64,000 nt of DNA from positions 1 through 64,000 of the forward strand of contig NZ_CP032827.1 in the NCBI RefSeq assembly GCF_003660165.1, written 5' to 3'. The number at the start of each line of letters is the position of its first letter. The stretch's first letter is position 1. Under the pieces are notes generated by a model. The model had not been told where the DNA came from, searched no databases, and worked only from the letters and a program-made list of their open reading frames with translations. The DNA comes from Sphingomonas paeninsulae. GTDB taxonomy: Bacteria > Pseudomonadota > Alphaproteobacteria > Sphingomonadales > Sphingomonadaceae. Below, one piece after another: positions 10,705 through 19,807 of this stretch. The position numbers were made by a program, and so were the translations under genes.

Positions 10705-10799
10705 GGCGGTGGGCGCGCGCATCATCCAAATAAATCTACGCTGAATCGGGTCAGCGGGTAAAACACGAGCAACACCTAGCTGGAACAGTTACCCAGCGG

Positions 10800-11260
10800 T
10801 CATCGACGCCCGGCGCCGAAATTTGTCGCGCCTTGGTCGGCGGTCACATAGGCTTTCAAAGCCGAGGCGTCGCATAGCGCGTTGTGCGGGGTCTGACTGA
10901 GCGATGGGAGTCGAACAGTGGAAGGTTTAGCAGTTCAAACCGGACGGTTTGCATTGGCAGGCGCGATCCAGGTCCCGTGATCAGCAGAAGCGTAAAGTGG
11001 GCAATATCTTCCGGCCAATCGGCGACCACGATGGGCTCGGGGTCACCTTTAAAATAATCGGCGAGACGCGCAGTGATGTCGGTCCGCGTTACAGCGTCAA
11101 TCTGCAGAACCGGTAGCACATGATCTCGAACCCAATTGGTTGGCGCTTCGCAGTGGAGAGCGGCATAGAAGGCAACGGCGTGATCCGCCTCGGGCACGAG
11201 CGCGAGCGAGATCAGCTGGCCCTGGAAGCCATTGAATTCAGCATCGAGAAAGTAGCGCAT
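10800..11260 (-). CDS. DEDDh-type 3'-5' exoribonuclease-like protein, one apparent frameshift
   Basis: Begins MRYFLDAEFNGF, the first acidic exonuclease motif (DxE at residues 6-8). A second acidic motif falls around ADWPEDIAHF. In the raw frame the protein ends with an odd tail at 10856. Adding one base near 10890 restores PHNALCDASALKAY, the third DEDDh motif with its His and Asp, and moves the stop to 10800. About 153 residues, which fits the small uncharacterised exonuclease family. It lies downstream of ackA in the same direction and may be the last gene of that operon. The RNA substrate is unknown. Confidence 0.74.
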
Positions 11261-11295
11261 CGGCGGTCTCCGTAATCGGCCATAAAGTTGTTTTC

Positions 11296-12480
11296 CTAGT
11301 CTGCGCGAGCAAGCAGGCGGGTTTGCCGCGCAATCTCGTCATCTTCGCGCGACGTCAGCACAAGGACAGTGGTTCGGCCATTCACGTCGCTGTGCGAGTT
11401 GCAGCCCTCTCCATTGTGGTCCCCGTCGAGATGGATCCCGCACCATGACAGCCGCTCGACGATGCCAGCACGCGCGCCGCCATCATGCTCGCCAATTCCC
11501 CCGGTAAAAACCAGAGTATCGATCCCACCTAGCGCGACGATCATTCCCGCAATCTGCTTGGCAACCGAGATGCGGAACATATCGAGAGCCAGACGGGCCT
11601 TGGGTTCGGTTGCTTCAACCGCATTGAGTTTGCGTACGTCGCTGCTGACACCGGAAATCCCGGCCAACCCAGACCGGCGATTGATCAGATCTTCGAGGTC
11701 ATCCGCGTCGAGATGCTCGCCGCGCATGAGATACAGCAAGATACCGGGATCGATATCACCGGTCCGGGTGCCCATGATCACGCCTCCGGCGGGTGTCAGG
11801 CCCATGCTGGTATCGATCGAGTGCCCCGCTTTTACGGCGGTTACGCTGGCGCCATTGCCGAGATGCGCGATGACGAGCTTGTCGGCGAAGTTGCGGCCAA
11901 GCTGCCGCACGATCGATTCGCAGGACAGGCCATGGAATCCGTAACGCTGAATACCGCGCGCGCGCAGTTCGTGCGGCAGGGGTAGGGTAGTCGCTACTTC
12001 GGGCATAGTCGCATGAAAGGCGGTGTCGAAGCAGGCTACCTGCGGCAGGCCAGGAAAATGCTCTCGGGCGTAGCGGATGACGGCAAGCGCCGGCGGCACG
12101 TGCAGCGGCGCGAAGCAGACCGCAGCGTCGAGGGTTTGCAAAACGGCGTCATCGATCAGGCAATGAGTGCGCAGGCTTGGCCCGCCATGGACGATGCGGT
12201 GGCCAATGGCGGTCGGTGCAGACGCCTTCGCGCGGTCGAACAGCGCGCCCAGCCGGCTGACGCCGTCTGATGGTGACCTCATGGGCAATTTCTCGTCGAT
12301 CAGCGTGTCTCCTGCGGCGTCATTCGCGCGAATCCGGCAGTAGCCTTCGCCGATCGTTTCGATCTCACCAGAAATCAGCGCGACCGGCTCGCTCTTTTCA
12401 AACCGATACAACCCGAACTTGAGCGACGACGACCCGCTGTTGAAGGTCAGCGCCGTTGTAGCGCCATGGAACTCACTCAT
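11296..12480 (-). CDS. ackA: Acetate kinase
   Basis: Converts acetyl phosphate and ADP to acetate and ATP. The start ATG at 12480 gives 394 residues, normal for the family. Motifs in order: LTFNSGSSSLKF (phosphate loop), HRIVHGG, CFDTAFH, RRYGFHGL-type block (IQRYGFHGLSCES), HLGNGASV, DTSMGLTPAGG, MGTRTGDIDPG, SGLAGISGVSSDVR and FTGGIGEH. No phosphotransacetylase is visible in the window, so its likely acetyl-phosphate source is the phosphoketolase at 3.7-6.1 kb. It sits behind the slipin gene in one operon after the box at 13456. Confidence 0.95.
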   Translation of the reverse strand: MSEFHGATTALTFNSGSSSLKFGLYRFEKSEPVALISGEIETIGEGYCRIRANDAAGDTLIDEKLPMRSPSDGVSRLGALFDRAKASAPTAIGHRIVHGGPSLRTHCLIDDAVLQTLDAAVCFAPLHVPPALAVIRYAREHFPGLPQVACFDTAFHATMPEVATTLPLPHELRARGIQRYGFHGLSCESIVRQLGRNFADKLVIAHLGNGASVTAVKAGHSIDTSMGLTPAGGVIMGTRTGDIDPGILLYLMRGEHLDADDLEDLINRRSGLAGISGVSSDVRKLNAVEATEPKARLALDMFRISVAKQIAGMIVALGGIDTLVFTGGIGEHDGGARAGIVERLSWCGIHLDGDHNGEGCNSHSDVNGRTTVLVLTSREDDEIARQTRLLARAD

Positions 12481-12511
12481 AGCGTCGACCCGATGGAAAT
12501 TGACTCCGGCG

Positions 12512-13363
12512 TCACGCTGGCTCGGGAACCGGCTTTGAGACAACAACCGCAGGCGCGTTCGAGATCTTCGGCCGAGCATCACCATTTGGCTTCGCGTCAG
12601 CCGCCGTCTCCAGCAACGCCAGGAATGGCTTCACAATGTCGATCGGCATCGGGAATACGACGGTCGTATTCTGTTCGGCACCGATTTCGGTCAAGGTCTG
12701 CAGATAGCGAAGCTGCATGGCCGCCGGGATGCTGGAAAGGATGGTAGCGGCGTTGACGAGCGTCTGCGAAGCCTGGAACTCCGCTTCGGCATGGATCACC
12801 TTGGCGCGGCGGTCACGCTCGGCCTCGGCCTGCTTGGCGATGGCGCGCACCATGTTATCGGACAACTCGACGGTACGGATTTCGACATTGCTGACCTTGA
12901 TGCCCCATAGCTCGGTCTGCGCATCGAGGATGCTCTGCACATCGCTGCTCAGCTTCTTGCGCTCGGACAGCATCTCGTCGAGCTCGTGTTGCCCCAGAAC
13001 CGCGCGCAGCGTCGTCTGCGCCAGCATGTTGGTGGCGGGCATATAATCCTGCACCTGGATGATCGCATGTTCAGGATTGACGACGTTGAAATAGAGAACG
13101 GCATCGACCTTCATCGAAACGTTGTCGCGTGAGATGACATCCTGGCTTGGAATCTCGATGACCTGAATGCGCAGATCGACGCGCACCATCTGCTGAATGA
13201 AAGGTACGAGAAAAACGAGGCCGGGCCCCTTCACCTTTTGAAAGCGCCCAAGCGTGAAGACCACCGCGCGCTCATATTCGCGCAGGATCCTGATGCTTGC
13301 CATGGCGAGGATCAGCAGAGCGAATACAAGGACGGGCACTAGGTATATCATGGGGTCAATCAT
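12512..13363 (-). CDS. Slipin/stomatin-like SPFH membrane protein
   Basis: 283 residues. One N-terminal membrane span (IYLVPVLVFALLILAMASI), then the SPFH domain (EYERAVVFTLGRF, VDLRIQVIEIPSQDVISRDNVS, AVLYFNVVNPEHAIIQV, TTLRAVLGQHELDEML) and a coiled-coil rich in Ala, Glu and Arg (IAKQAEAERDRRAKVIHAEAE). The tail is Pro/Ala-rich and charged. Such proteins organise membrane microdomains and often pair with an NfeD protein, but no NfeD is seen here. The start at 13363 (MIDPM) is chosen because the longer frame has a non-conserved leader. First gene after the box at 13456, with ackA following. Confidence 0.88.
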   Translation of the reverse strand: MIDPMIYLVPVLVFALLILAMASIRILREYERAVVFTLGRFQKVKGPGLVFLVPFIQQMVRVDLRIQVIEIPSQDVISRDNVSMKVDAVLYFNVVNPEHAIIQVQDYMPATNMLAQTTLRAVLGQHELDEMLSERKKLSSDVQSILDAQTELWGIKVSNVEIRTVELSDNMVRAIAKQAEAERDRRAKVIHAEAEFQASQTLVNAATILSSIPAAMQLRYLQTLTEIGAEQNTTVVFPMPIDIVKPFLALLETAADAKPNGDARPKISNAPAVVVSKPVPEPA

Positions 13364-13455
13364 TTGCCGTTCCTGATGGAGTATGCTCGCACGTCGCCGG
13401 ACAGATCGGCATCGAACCCGATCCCGGCCAAAATAGTCGGTGACGAGCGCCGGCA

Positions 13456-13474
13456 CAGGGTCGGAATCTACCCA
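13456..13474 (-). promoter_or_regulatory. FixJ-type box, site 5
   Basis: Minus-strand core TGGGTAGATTCCG followed by ACCCTG. It points to slipin-ackA (slipin start 13363). Confidence 0.82.
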
Positions 13475-13556
13475 TGCCTGCATAGAGACTGGCAATGCTC
13501 CCGATTGGCGGTGCTGAATTGTCGGCGACAGCGCGTCCCTGGCGCCCTCGCAATCC

Positions 13557-14300
13557 CTATTTCAGGCACAGCGCGATTGCTTCGGTCACCCGGCGGGTTT
13601 CAGCCACATCTCTGACACCGATCGTGTCGAAGCCGGCTTCGTGAACCGGATAGTCATTGCCTCCCGGATAGAGCGCGTCGCCGATGAAAATCATCTCGTC
13701 GGCGGGGATGCCCGAGGCTTTCGCCAGCTTGGCCATGCCGTAGGCCTTGTCGATGCCCTTGCGTGTGATATCGATCGAGGTCGATCCGCCAACGCGCACC
13801 GCAAAGTCAGGGAGCAGGGGGATCAGCGCCGCCTGGAGGCGCTTGCGCTTGGCGAAGTCGGCGTCCCATGCTTGTTTGGCGTCCAGGGGCGCGCGCTGAC
13901 CCAGACCCGAAAAGGTGATCTGGCTGCCGCGGTACTCGATCCTGTCGCCCCAGCTTCGCGCCGCGCCAAGGCCTTGTTCGGCTACCGTCGATGCGAGAGC
14001 TTTGAGGATGCGCTTGCGTTCCTCTTCCGAAAACAACTCGGCATAAACCTGATCCCACCTTGCTCGAAAGCGATAGAGTTTGGTGCCTGAGGCGGGCAGC
14101 AAGAACAGCCGATCCAGATCGGTATCGTCGGGCAGCTTTCCGATGAGCTGTTCCTCGAATTGCGGCCAATCGCCTCCTGAAATGACCGCGACCAGGGCAA
14201 CCTTGGTGAGACGCGCAAGCAACGCCGCGGTTTCCGGATCGATCGGCTGTTTGCTTTCGGCAAGGGTTCCGTCGAGATCATAGGCAACGAGCCGCTTCAT
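13557..14300 (-). CDS. HAD-IIB phosphatase, eukaryote-type phosphomannomutase-like
   Basis: 247 residues from ATG 14300. HAD motifs: AYDLDGTLAES (motif I, nucleophile Asp8), ISGGDW (motif II), then a cap domain and KGIDKAYG with FIGDALYPGGNDYPV (motifs III and IV). The cap segment VGGSTSIDITRKGIDK resembles that of eukaryotic-type phosphomannomutases, which use a glucose/mannose bisphosphate cofactor. With manA and GH130 nearby, mannose 1-phosphate/6-phosphate interconversion is plausible, but a plain sugar phosphatase cannot be excluded. The reading frame is intact. Controlled by its own box at 14381, divergent from site 7. Confidence 0.8.
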   Translation of the reverse strand: MKRLVAYDLDGTLAESKQPIDPETAALLARLTKVALVAVISGGDWPQFEEQLIGKLPDDTDLDRLFLLPASGTKLYRFRARWDQVYAELFSEEERKRILKALASTVAEQGLGAARSWGDRIEYRGSQITFSGLGQRAPLDAKQAWDADFAKRKRLQAALIPLLPDFAVRVGGSTSIDITRKGIDKAYGMAKLAKASGIPADEMIFIGDALYPGGNDYPVHEAGFDTIGVRDVAETRRVTEAIALCLK

Positions 14301-14380
14301 TTGTGCTTCCCCTTCCGCTTCGACGGCAGTCTTTGACTCGACCGAAGGCTCGGGGCATCGTCGATAAATCGCGGCCCTTG

Positions 14381-14399
14381 CAGGGTCGGAAACTACGCA
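14381..14399 (-). promoter_or_regulatory. FixJ-type box, site 6
   Basis: Minus-strand core TGCGTAGTTTCCG followed by ACCCTG. It points to the HAD phosphatase gene. Divergent partner of site 7, with 41 nt between them. Confidence 0.84.
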
Positions 14400-14440
14400 C
14401 CGGACTATCAGAGCCCGCCTGCGACCACGGTCCGGCCATC

Positions 14441-14459
14441 TGAGTAGATTCCGTCGCTC
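14441..14459 (+). promoter_or_regulatory. FixJ-type box, site 7
   Basis: Plus-strand core TGAGTAGATTCCG followed by TCGCTC. It points to the SHOCT-GH130-tpiA operon (first start 14560). Confidence 0.82.
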
Positions 14460-14559
14460 GATATCGCGCCTATCGAGCGCCATCTTAAGCCGCACGGCAG
14501 TTCGATCCGGGATTACAACGGATTTACAGCAGGTGCCGGCATTCAGTCGAGGTCTTCCC

Positions 14560-14796
14560 ATGCACAATTTCAACTCAAACTATGACTATTTCGGTTGGGG
14601 CTGGATCCTCTGGTTTGGCTTCATTTTCCTTGTGTTTTCCAGTTTCGGTAACTGGGGCTACGCATATCGCGCGCACCGCAAGTTCGACGGTTTGCCGCGA
14701 AAGGATGCCGCGTCGATCCTGAACGAGCGATATGCCGCCGGCGAACTGACGCGCGCGCAATATCTCGAACTGAAGTCCGACATCGCCGCCAAATAG
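14560..14796 (+). CDS. Small membrane protein with SHOCT domain
   Basis: 78 residues starting MHNFNSNYDYFGWG. One aromatic-rich hydrophobic span (WILWFGFIFLVFSSFGNWGY), a basic linker, then a C-terminal SHOCT motif (AASILNERYAAGELTRAQYLELKSDI), the short amphipathic helix pair often found at the ends of small bacterial proteins. Function unknown; the SHOCT motif is thought to mediate oligomerisation. First gene after site 7, about 70 nt before GH130. Confidence 0.75.
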   Translation: MHNFNSNYDYFGWGWILWFGFIFLVFSSFGNWGYAYRAHRKFDGLPRKDAASILNERYAAGELTRAQYLELKSDIAAK

Positions 14797-14868
14797 CGCT
14801 GAGCGCCGATGTGATTTCGGCGTGAGGAAACCCGTCGCGATCCGATTATCTCCTGCAAACGAGGCTCC

Positions 14869-16167
14869 ATGGCCGACGACATCGTATCGCACCTGCCGCT
14901 TCTGCTTAAACCGGATCCCGCGCGAGTGGTGATCCGGCCTTTTGCTCCAGCGGACGACGAACCCGATTTCGCTTCGGCAACTTGCACCCGCGCGCAGCGG
15001 ATCGCGGATCGCGTGCTGGCGCTCAATCCTGCCACCGTCAGCGAAGCACTGCACGATGCCGTGGCGAGCCTGAGCGAGCACCACCGCGACGTGGAGAGCG
15101 TTCTCCTGCGGCGGTTTCACGACATCAACGGCCTGTCGATCGCTGCGGCATCGGTGAGCGATGATCAGGCACATCTGATCGGGGGCTATTTTAGCGAGGA
15201 ATATGCGTTCGAGGCGGCCGCGCTGTTCAACCCAAGCATCGTGGCGGCGCCCGACCAAAGCGGCGTGCCTGAGGGTGCACTCCGCTTCATCCTGGCGCTG
15301 CGCGGCGTGGGGGAAGGGCATATCTCGTCGGTCACATTCCGGACTGGCACGCTGATGGCGGACGGCTCGGTTACTGTCGATGCGCCGAGCAAACAGGCCG
15401 TGTCGCCCCGGATCAAGCTCATTCCCGGTGGTAATCCGGACGATCCCGGCGTGCGGCTGTTCTGCGAGGGAAGTCGCGATCTGTCCGAAACCGTCATCTT
15501 CCCGGTCACGGATCACCAGCGCCACGGGATCGAGGATCTCCGCCTGGTCAGGTTCGTCGACGATGACGGCAATGTGACCTATCTCGGAACCTACACGGCA
15601 TTCGGCGGCGACGATATCCGCGAGGAACTGCTCCGGACGACCGACTTCCAGACTATCGATCTGACCGCCTTGGGCGGACGCGCCGCTCATGCCAAGGGCA
15701 TGGCGCTGTTCCCCCGCAAGATTGACGGCCGCTATGCAATGCTGGGGCGCCAGGACCATGAGAACATCTGGTTGCTGACCTCCGACGACCTTTATCACTG
15801 GGAGGGCGGCGCAAAGATCGTGAAGCCGCTCTGGCCCTGGGAGTTCGTCCAGATGGGCAATTGCGGCTCGCCGATCGAGATTGACGAGGGATGGCTGGTC
15901 GTCACGCATGGCGTTGGCGCCGTGCGCAACTACTGCATCGGCGCGTGCCTGCTCGACAAGGACGACCCGTCCAAGGTGCTCGCGCGCGTGACGGTGCCTC
16001 TGATCCGGCCCAGCACAGCTGAACGCTACGGCTACGTCCCCAATGTCGTCTATAGCTGCGGTTCGCTGGTCCATGGTCGGATGCTGCTGCTGCCCTATGC
16101 GATTGCCGACAACGTGACGACCTTTGCGACTGTCCAGCTCGATGCGCTGATCGCGGCGATGGCATAG
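14869..16167 (+). CDS. Glycoside hydrolase family 130 (beta-mannoside phosphorylase-like)
   Basis: 432 residues, beta-propeller type. Blocks such as FNPSIVAAPDQ, LRGVGEGHISSVTFRTG, IEDLRLVRFVDDDG, TYTAFGGDD, AKGMALFPRKIDGRYAMLGRQDHENIW, and GNCGSPIEIDEGWLVVTHGVG follow the GH130 pattern. Family members phosphorolyse or hydrolyse beta-1,4- or beta-1,2-mannosides to mannose 1-phosphate or mannose. This fits the manA and PMM-like genes in the window. The substrate is not deducible. The frame is intact; it is followed 15 nt later by tpiA, so the two are co-transcribed. Confidence 0.87.
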   Translation: MADDIVSHLPLLLKPDPARVVIRPFAPADDEPDFASATCTRAQRIADRVLALNPATVSEALHDAVASLSEHHRDVESVLLRRFHDINGLSIAAASVSDDQAHLIGGYFSEEYAFEAAALFNPSIVAAPDQSGVPEGALRFILALRGVGEGHISSVTFRTGTLMADGSVTVDAPSKQAVSPRIKLIPGGNPDDPGVRLFCEGSRDLSETVIFPVTDHQRHGIEDLRLVRFVDDDGNVTYLGTYTAFGGDDIREELLRTTDFQTIDLTALGGRAAHAKGMALFPRKIDGRYAMLGRQDHENIWLLTSDDLYHWEGGAKIVKPLWPWEFVQMGNCGSPIEIDEGWLVVTHGVGAVRNYCIGACLLDKDDPSKVLARVTVPLIRPSTAERYGYVPNVVYSCGSLVHGRMLLLPYAIADNVTTFATVQLDALIAAMA

Positions 16168-16182
16168 AGGAGTCGGGCACCG

Positions 16183-16947
16183 ATGCGGACCCTGATCGCC
16201 GGTAACTGGAAGATGCACGGGCTGCAGGCGCAGATCGGCGAGATCGCCGCGATGGCCCGCGCGAACGCCGGCGGCCCGAGTGACGTAGAGGTGCTCGTCT
16301 GCGTCCCTGCGACGCTGATCGCGCATGCCGTGCAGGCGGCGGATGGCGTCATCCAGATCGGCGGCGAGGATTGCAGTGCGGAGGAGGCGGGTCCTTTCAC
16401 CGGTGACATCGACGCGCAGATGCTGCGCGACGCAGGCGCGACGAGCGTCATCCTCGGCCATTCCGAGCGCCGTCAAGGGCATCACGAGACCGACGCGACA
16501 GTGGCCGCGAAAGTGAAGGCAGCGTGGCGGCATGGTCTGGCGACGATCGTATGTATCGGTGAGACGCAGGCCCAGCGCCACGATGGCAATGCGCTAAAGG
16601 TCTGTGGTGACCAACTTGCAGCGAGCCTGCCCGACATACCAGCAGGGGCATGCACCTCGGTGGCGTACGAGCCGCTCTGGGCGATCGGCTCGGGCACGAT
16701 GCCGACGCGAGAACAAATCATCGGGGTGCTTGGCCATCTTCGTGCGGCGTTGGACGAGCGCTTCGGGAGCACATCGCAATCGATCCGCATCCTTTATGGC
16801 GGGTCGGTCAAATCCGAGAATGCACTCGAGATCTTGGATACACCCGACGTTAATGGCGTGCTGATCGGCGGCGCAAGCCTGTTGGCGCATGACTTCAACG
16901 CGATTGTCGATGTGGCGCGCGGGCGAACGCCAACCGGCAGCGTCTGA
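16183..16947 (+). CDS. tpiA: Triosephosphate isomerase
   Basis: 254-residue cytosolic enzyme interconverting glyceraldehyde 3-phosphate and dihydroxyacetone phosphate. Catalytic features are visible: GNWKMHG (Asn and Lys near residues 8-10), ILGHSERRQ (His), VAYEPLWAIGSG (catalytic Glu) followed by the flexible loop, and LYGGSVKSENA with LIGGASL at the phosphate site. It probably serves the glyceraldehyde 3-phosphate released by phosphoketolase. Being outside the usual glycolytic cluster and behind site 7, it may be a second, condition-specific copy (inference). Confidence 0.94.
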   Translation: MRTLIAGNWKMHGLQAQIGEIAAMARANAGGPSDVEVLVCVPATLIAHAVQAADGVIQIGGEDCSAEEAGPFTGDIDAQMLRDAGATSVILGHSERRQGHHETDATVAAKVKAAWRHGLATIVCIGETQAQRHDGNALKVCGDQLAASLPDIPAGACTSVAYEPLWAIGSGTMPTREQIIGVLGHLRAALDERFGSTSQSIRILYGGSVKSENALEILDTPDVNGVLIGGASLLAHDFNAIVDVARGRTPTGSV

Positions 16948-17067
16948 GCAGTAGCTTACAACGCCGCGTCTTGCGACGTTTTGCCGGACGACCGCGTGTC
17001 TCCAGGACAAAAATGCGGAGTGAGCCGCCGAGTCGCGCCTCAAGTTGCCGCCCATCTGTCTACGTTA

Positions 17068-17086
17068 TGAGTAGATTCCGAAGCTC
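17068..17086 (+). promoter_or_regulatory. FixJ-type box, site 8
   Basis: Core TGAGTAGATTCCG followed by AAGCTC. It points to cydAB (start 17222), 141 nt ahead. Confidence 0.83.
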
Positions 17087-17221
17087 AAAAGGGAATCCCG
17101 GTTCCTGTAGCATTGTCTGACCGGTACTCCGAAAGGGTCGAGCATTGATCGAGCGATTTGCCCATAGTCGGCCCTTGCGCGTCTGCTCTGTCGGTCGGCC
17201 AGCGCCGACGATCATTCGTCG

Positions 17222-18618
17222 GTGACGCTCGACCCGCTCCTGCTCTCGCGGCTGCAATGGGTCTGGGTAATCTCCTGGCATATCCTGCTCCCGGCCTTCA
17301 CGGTAGGGCTCGCCTCTTATATCGCAGTCCTCGAGGGCCTCGCTTTCTTCACCGGACGCGAGGTGTGGAGCCGCATCTCGGCTTTCTGGACCAAGATCTT
17401 CGCCGTATCCTTCGGGATGGGCGTTGTTTCCGGCATCGTCATGCCCTTCCAGATTGGGACCAACTGGAGCCGCTTCTCAGATACGACCGCCAATGTACTG
17501 GCACCGTTGCTCGCCTATGAGGGATTGACCGCCTTCTTCCTCGAAGCGTCCTTCCTCGGGGTTCTGCTTTTCGGTCGCAAGCTTGTGCCGCCCTGGGTAC
17601 ATTTCTTCGCAGGTTTGATGGTCGCGGCCGGCACGCTGTTCTCGACCTTCTGGATCCTGTCGGTAAACAGCTGGATGCAGACCCGCAGGGTTTTCATATC
17701 TCAGACGGCAGGTTCTTTCCTGACAATTGGTGGGCGATCATCTTTAGCCCATCTTTCCCGTACCGCTATCTCCACAACGTCAATGCCTTTTACATCACGA
17801 CCGGCTTCGTCGTACTGGGCGTCGGCGCCTGGCTGCTGCGCCGCGGCCGATCGACCGAAGAGGCGGGCATCATGATCCGCATGGCGCTCAACCTGTTGAT
17901 CGTGCTGGTGCCGTTGCAGTTCGTGATCGGTGATCTGCATGGCACCAACACGCGAGAATATCAGCCGGCAAAGTTCGCCGCGATCGAGGGACGCTACGAT
18001 ACCGTCAGTCCGCTGCCGCTGACTCTGTTTGGCATACCCGACGATGTCTCGGGTAAGATGCGCTACGCCGTCGAAGTACCAGCTCTGGGTAGCCTGTTGT
18101 TGATGCATTCGCGCACCGCCACCATCAAGGGGCTCGACAGCTATCCGATGGACCAGCGCGCACCGGTCGGACCGCCCTTCTTCGCGTTCCGGATCATGGT
18201 CGGGATCGCAATGCTTATGCTCTTCGTGGCAGTCGTAGGCCAATTGTTGCGGCGACGCGGCAGGCTTTACCGGTCCGTCTGGTTTCTGCGCCTGTGCCAA
18301 TGGACAGCGCCGCTAGGCTTCATCGCCGTGATCGCCGGCTGGACGACGACCGAAGTCGGACGGCAACCCTGGACCGTCTATGGCTTGCTGCGCACGGCAA
18401 AGTCCGTCACGCCATCGCTAACCGGGACCGATGTCGCCATCTCGCTCGCGCTTTACGTGCTCGTCTATCTGATCATGTTTCCGACCGGCTTTGCCTTCAT
18501 GGCCGGCATCGTGCGGCGCGGCATGCATGCTGCGACCGATGCACCGGATCCGATCGAAGCGGGACGGTCGATCCCGCCTTTCGTCGCCCTGGCCGCGGAT
18601 GATCATCATGTGGCATAG
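17222..18618 (+). CDS. cydA: Cytochrome bd (cyanide-insensitive type) quinol oxidase subunit I, one apparent frameshift
   Basis: Integral-membrane subunit that oxidises quinol and reduces oxygen at haems b558, b595 and d. Starts at GTG 17222. N-terminal SRLQWVWVISWHILLPAF carries the first haem-ligand His, and GVVSGIVMPFQIGTNWS and LAYEGLTAFFLEASFLG are typical. A missing C in a C run near 17685 breaks the frame; restoring it gives QTPQGFHISDGRFFPDNWW. The second ligand region reads YLHNVNAFYITTGF, and TTEVGRQPWTVYGLLRT marks the short Q-loop (CIO) subgroup. The stop at 18618 overlaps cydB. Expected under low oxygen, matching the upstream box. Confidence 0.92.
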
Positions 18619-19614
18619 TTTGGTCCCGATCTGGACCGTGATCCTCGGGCTTGGGATATTCATCTACGTTGCGCTCGACGGCTTCGACCTTGGTGTCGGT
18701 ATGTTACATGGCCTTGTCGCACCTGCGCACCGCGAAGTCGTCATGAACTCAATCGGACCGTTCTGGGATGGCAACGAGACATGGCTGATCCTGGGCGGGG
18801 TAGGGCTCATGGCAGCGTTCCCGTTGGCGTTCGCGATTATCATCCCGGCAGTCTATTTTCCGATCCTGATCATGCTGCTGGCCTTGGTGTTTCGGGGTGT
18901 CGCCTTCGAATTTCGGTTCAAACATACCGGACTCAAACGCTTCTGGGATCGAGCCTTCTGCTTCGGGTCGCTCGTCGCGACGTTCGCGCAAGGCGTGGTG
19001 CTCGGCAGCTTTATCCAGGGGTTCAAGGTCGAGGGCCGGCTATTTACCGGAACCTCGTTCGATTTCGCTACGCCGTTCGCGCTGCTCACAGGCGTAGCGC
19101 TTTTCTTTGGTTATGCCCTACTCGGGGCAGGTTGGCTGGTTATGAAAACTGAAGGTGAGCTCCAGTCGTGGTGTCGGCGTGCTGGCCGGAGCAGCCTGAT
19201 CGGCGTATCATTGTGTATCGCGGCGGTCAGTATCTGGACGCCGCTCGCGAACAGCGTGATTTACCAGCGATGGTTTGGGTGGCCGAACACCGCATTCCTC
19301 TTGCCCATCCCGATCGCGACGGCCGCATCGGGACTCTATGCGTGGCGTGCTCTGGGGCGCGACAGTTCCTGGGAAGCGTTTGCCGCCTCGGTCGGCCTAT
19401 TTGCCCTTTCCTTCCTGGGTATCGCGATCAGCCTGTGGCCGATGATCGTTCCCGGCCATTACACATTGTGGGAGGCGGCATCGCCGGAGAGCACCCAGGC
19501 TTTTCTGCTCGTGGGCACGCTCGCCCTGCTTCCTGTCATCCTCTTTTATACGGGTGGTCCTACTGGGTTTTCCGCGGCAAAGTTCAGCAAGGCGCCGGCT
19601 ATCATGCACCGTGA
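18608..19614 (+). CDS. cydB: Cytochrome bd oxidase subunit II, frameshift near the end
   Basis: Partner subunit with eight or so membrane spans. N-terminal WTVILGLGIFIYVALDGFDLGVG and SIGPFWDGNETWLI are diagnostic. The raw frame runs on to 19648 with an unlikely tail. Adding one T in GGGTTGG near 19555 restores FYTGWSYWVFRGKV and ends GYHAP at 19614, the usual CydB terminus. The start could be 18599 or 18608; both ATGs are in frame and overlap the end of cydA. No cydX-like small gene is seen afterwards. Confidence 0.92.
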
Positions 19615-19682
19615 CGCGGCTGCAGAGGCGCCAGTTCCCCTGGCATGAACCTTCGAGCAGGGTTGTTCATTCGTTGAGCCGC

Positions 19683-19701
19683 TGAGTAGTTTCCGAGCCT
19701 G
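19683..19701 (+). promoter_or_regulatory. FixJ-type box, site 9
   Basis: Core TGAGTAGTTTCCG followed by AGCCTG, a full match, 112 nt before the first PRC-barrel gene. Confidence 0.85.
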
Positions 19702-19807
19702 TCGCTCTCGACCCTACCAGCCGTAATATTCTAACCGATGCCCGACTGTCGTGCAGTTCTCCGCCGTTGCGGTCGTAGGTCAGAATTGCAAGTCCAAGGA
19801 TCGTACC

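Noticed and set aside
14575-16581. 668-codon minus-strand open frame opposite GH130 and tpiA
   Set aside because: It mirrors two clearly conserved plus-strand genes, its translation is Arg/His/Asp-rich without family motifs, and such long antisense frames are expected in GC-rich DNA.
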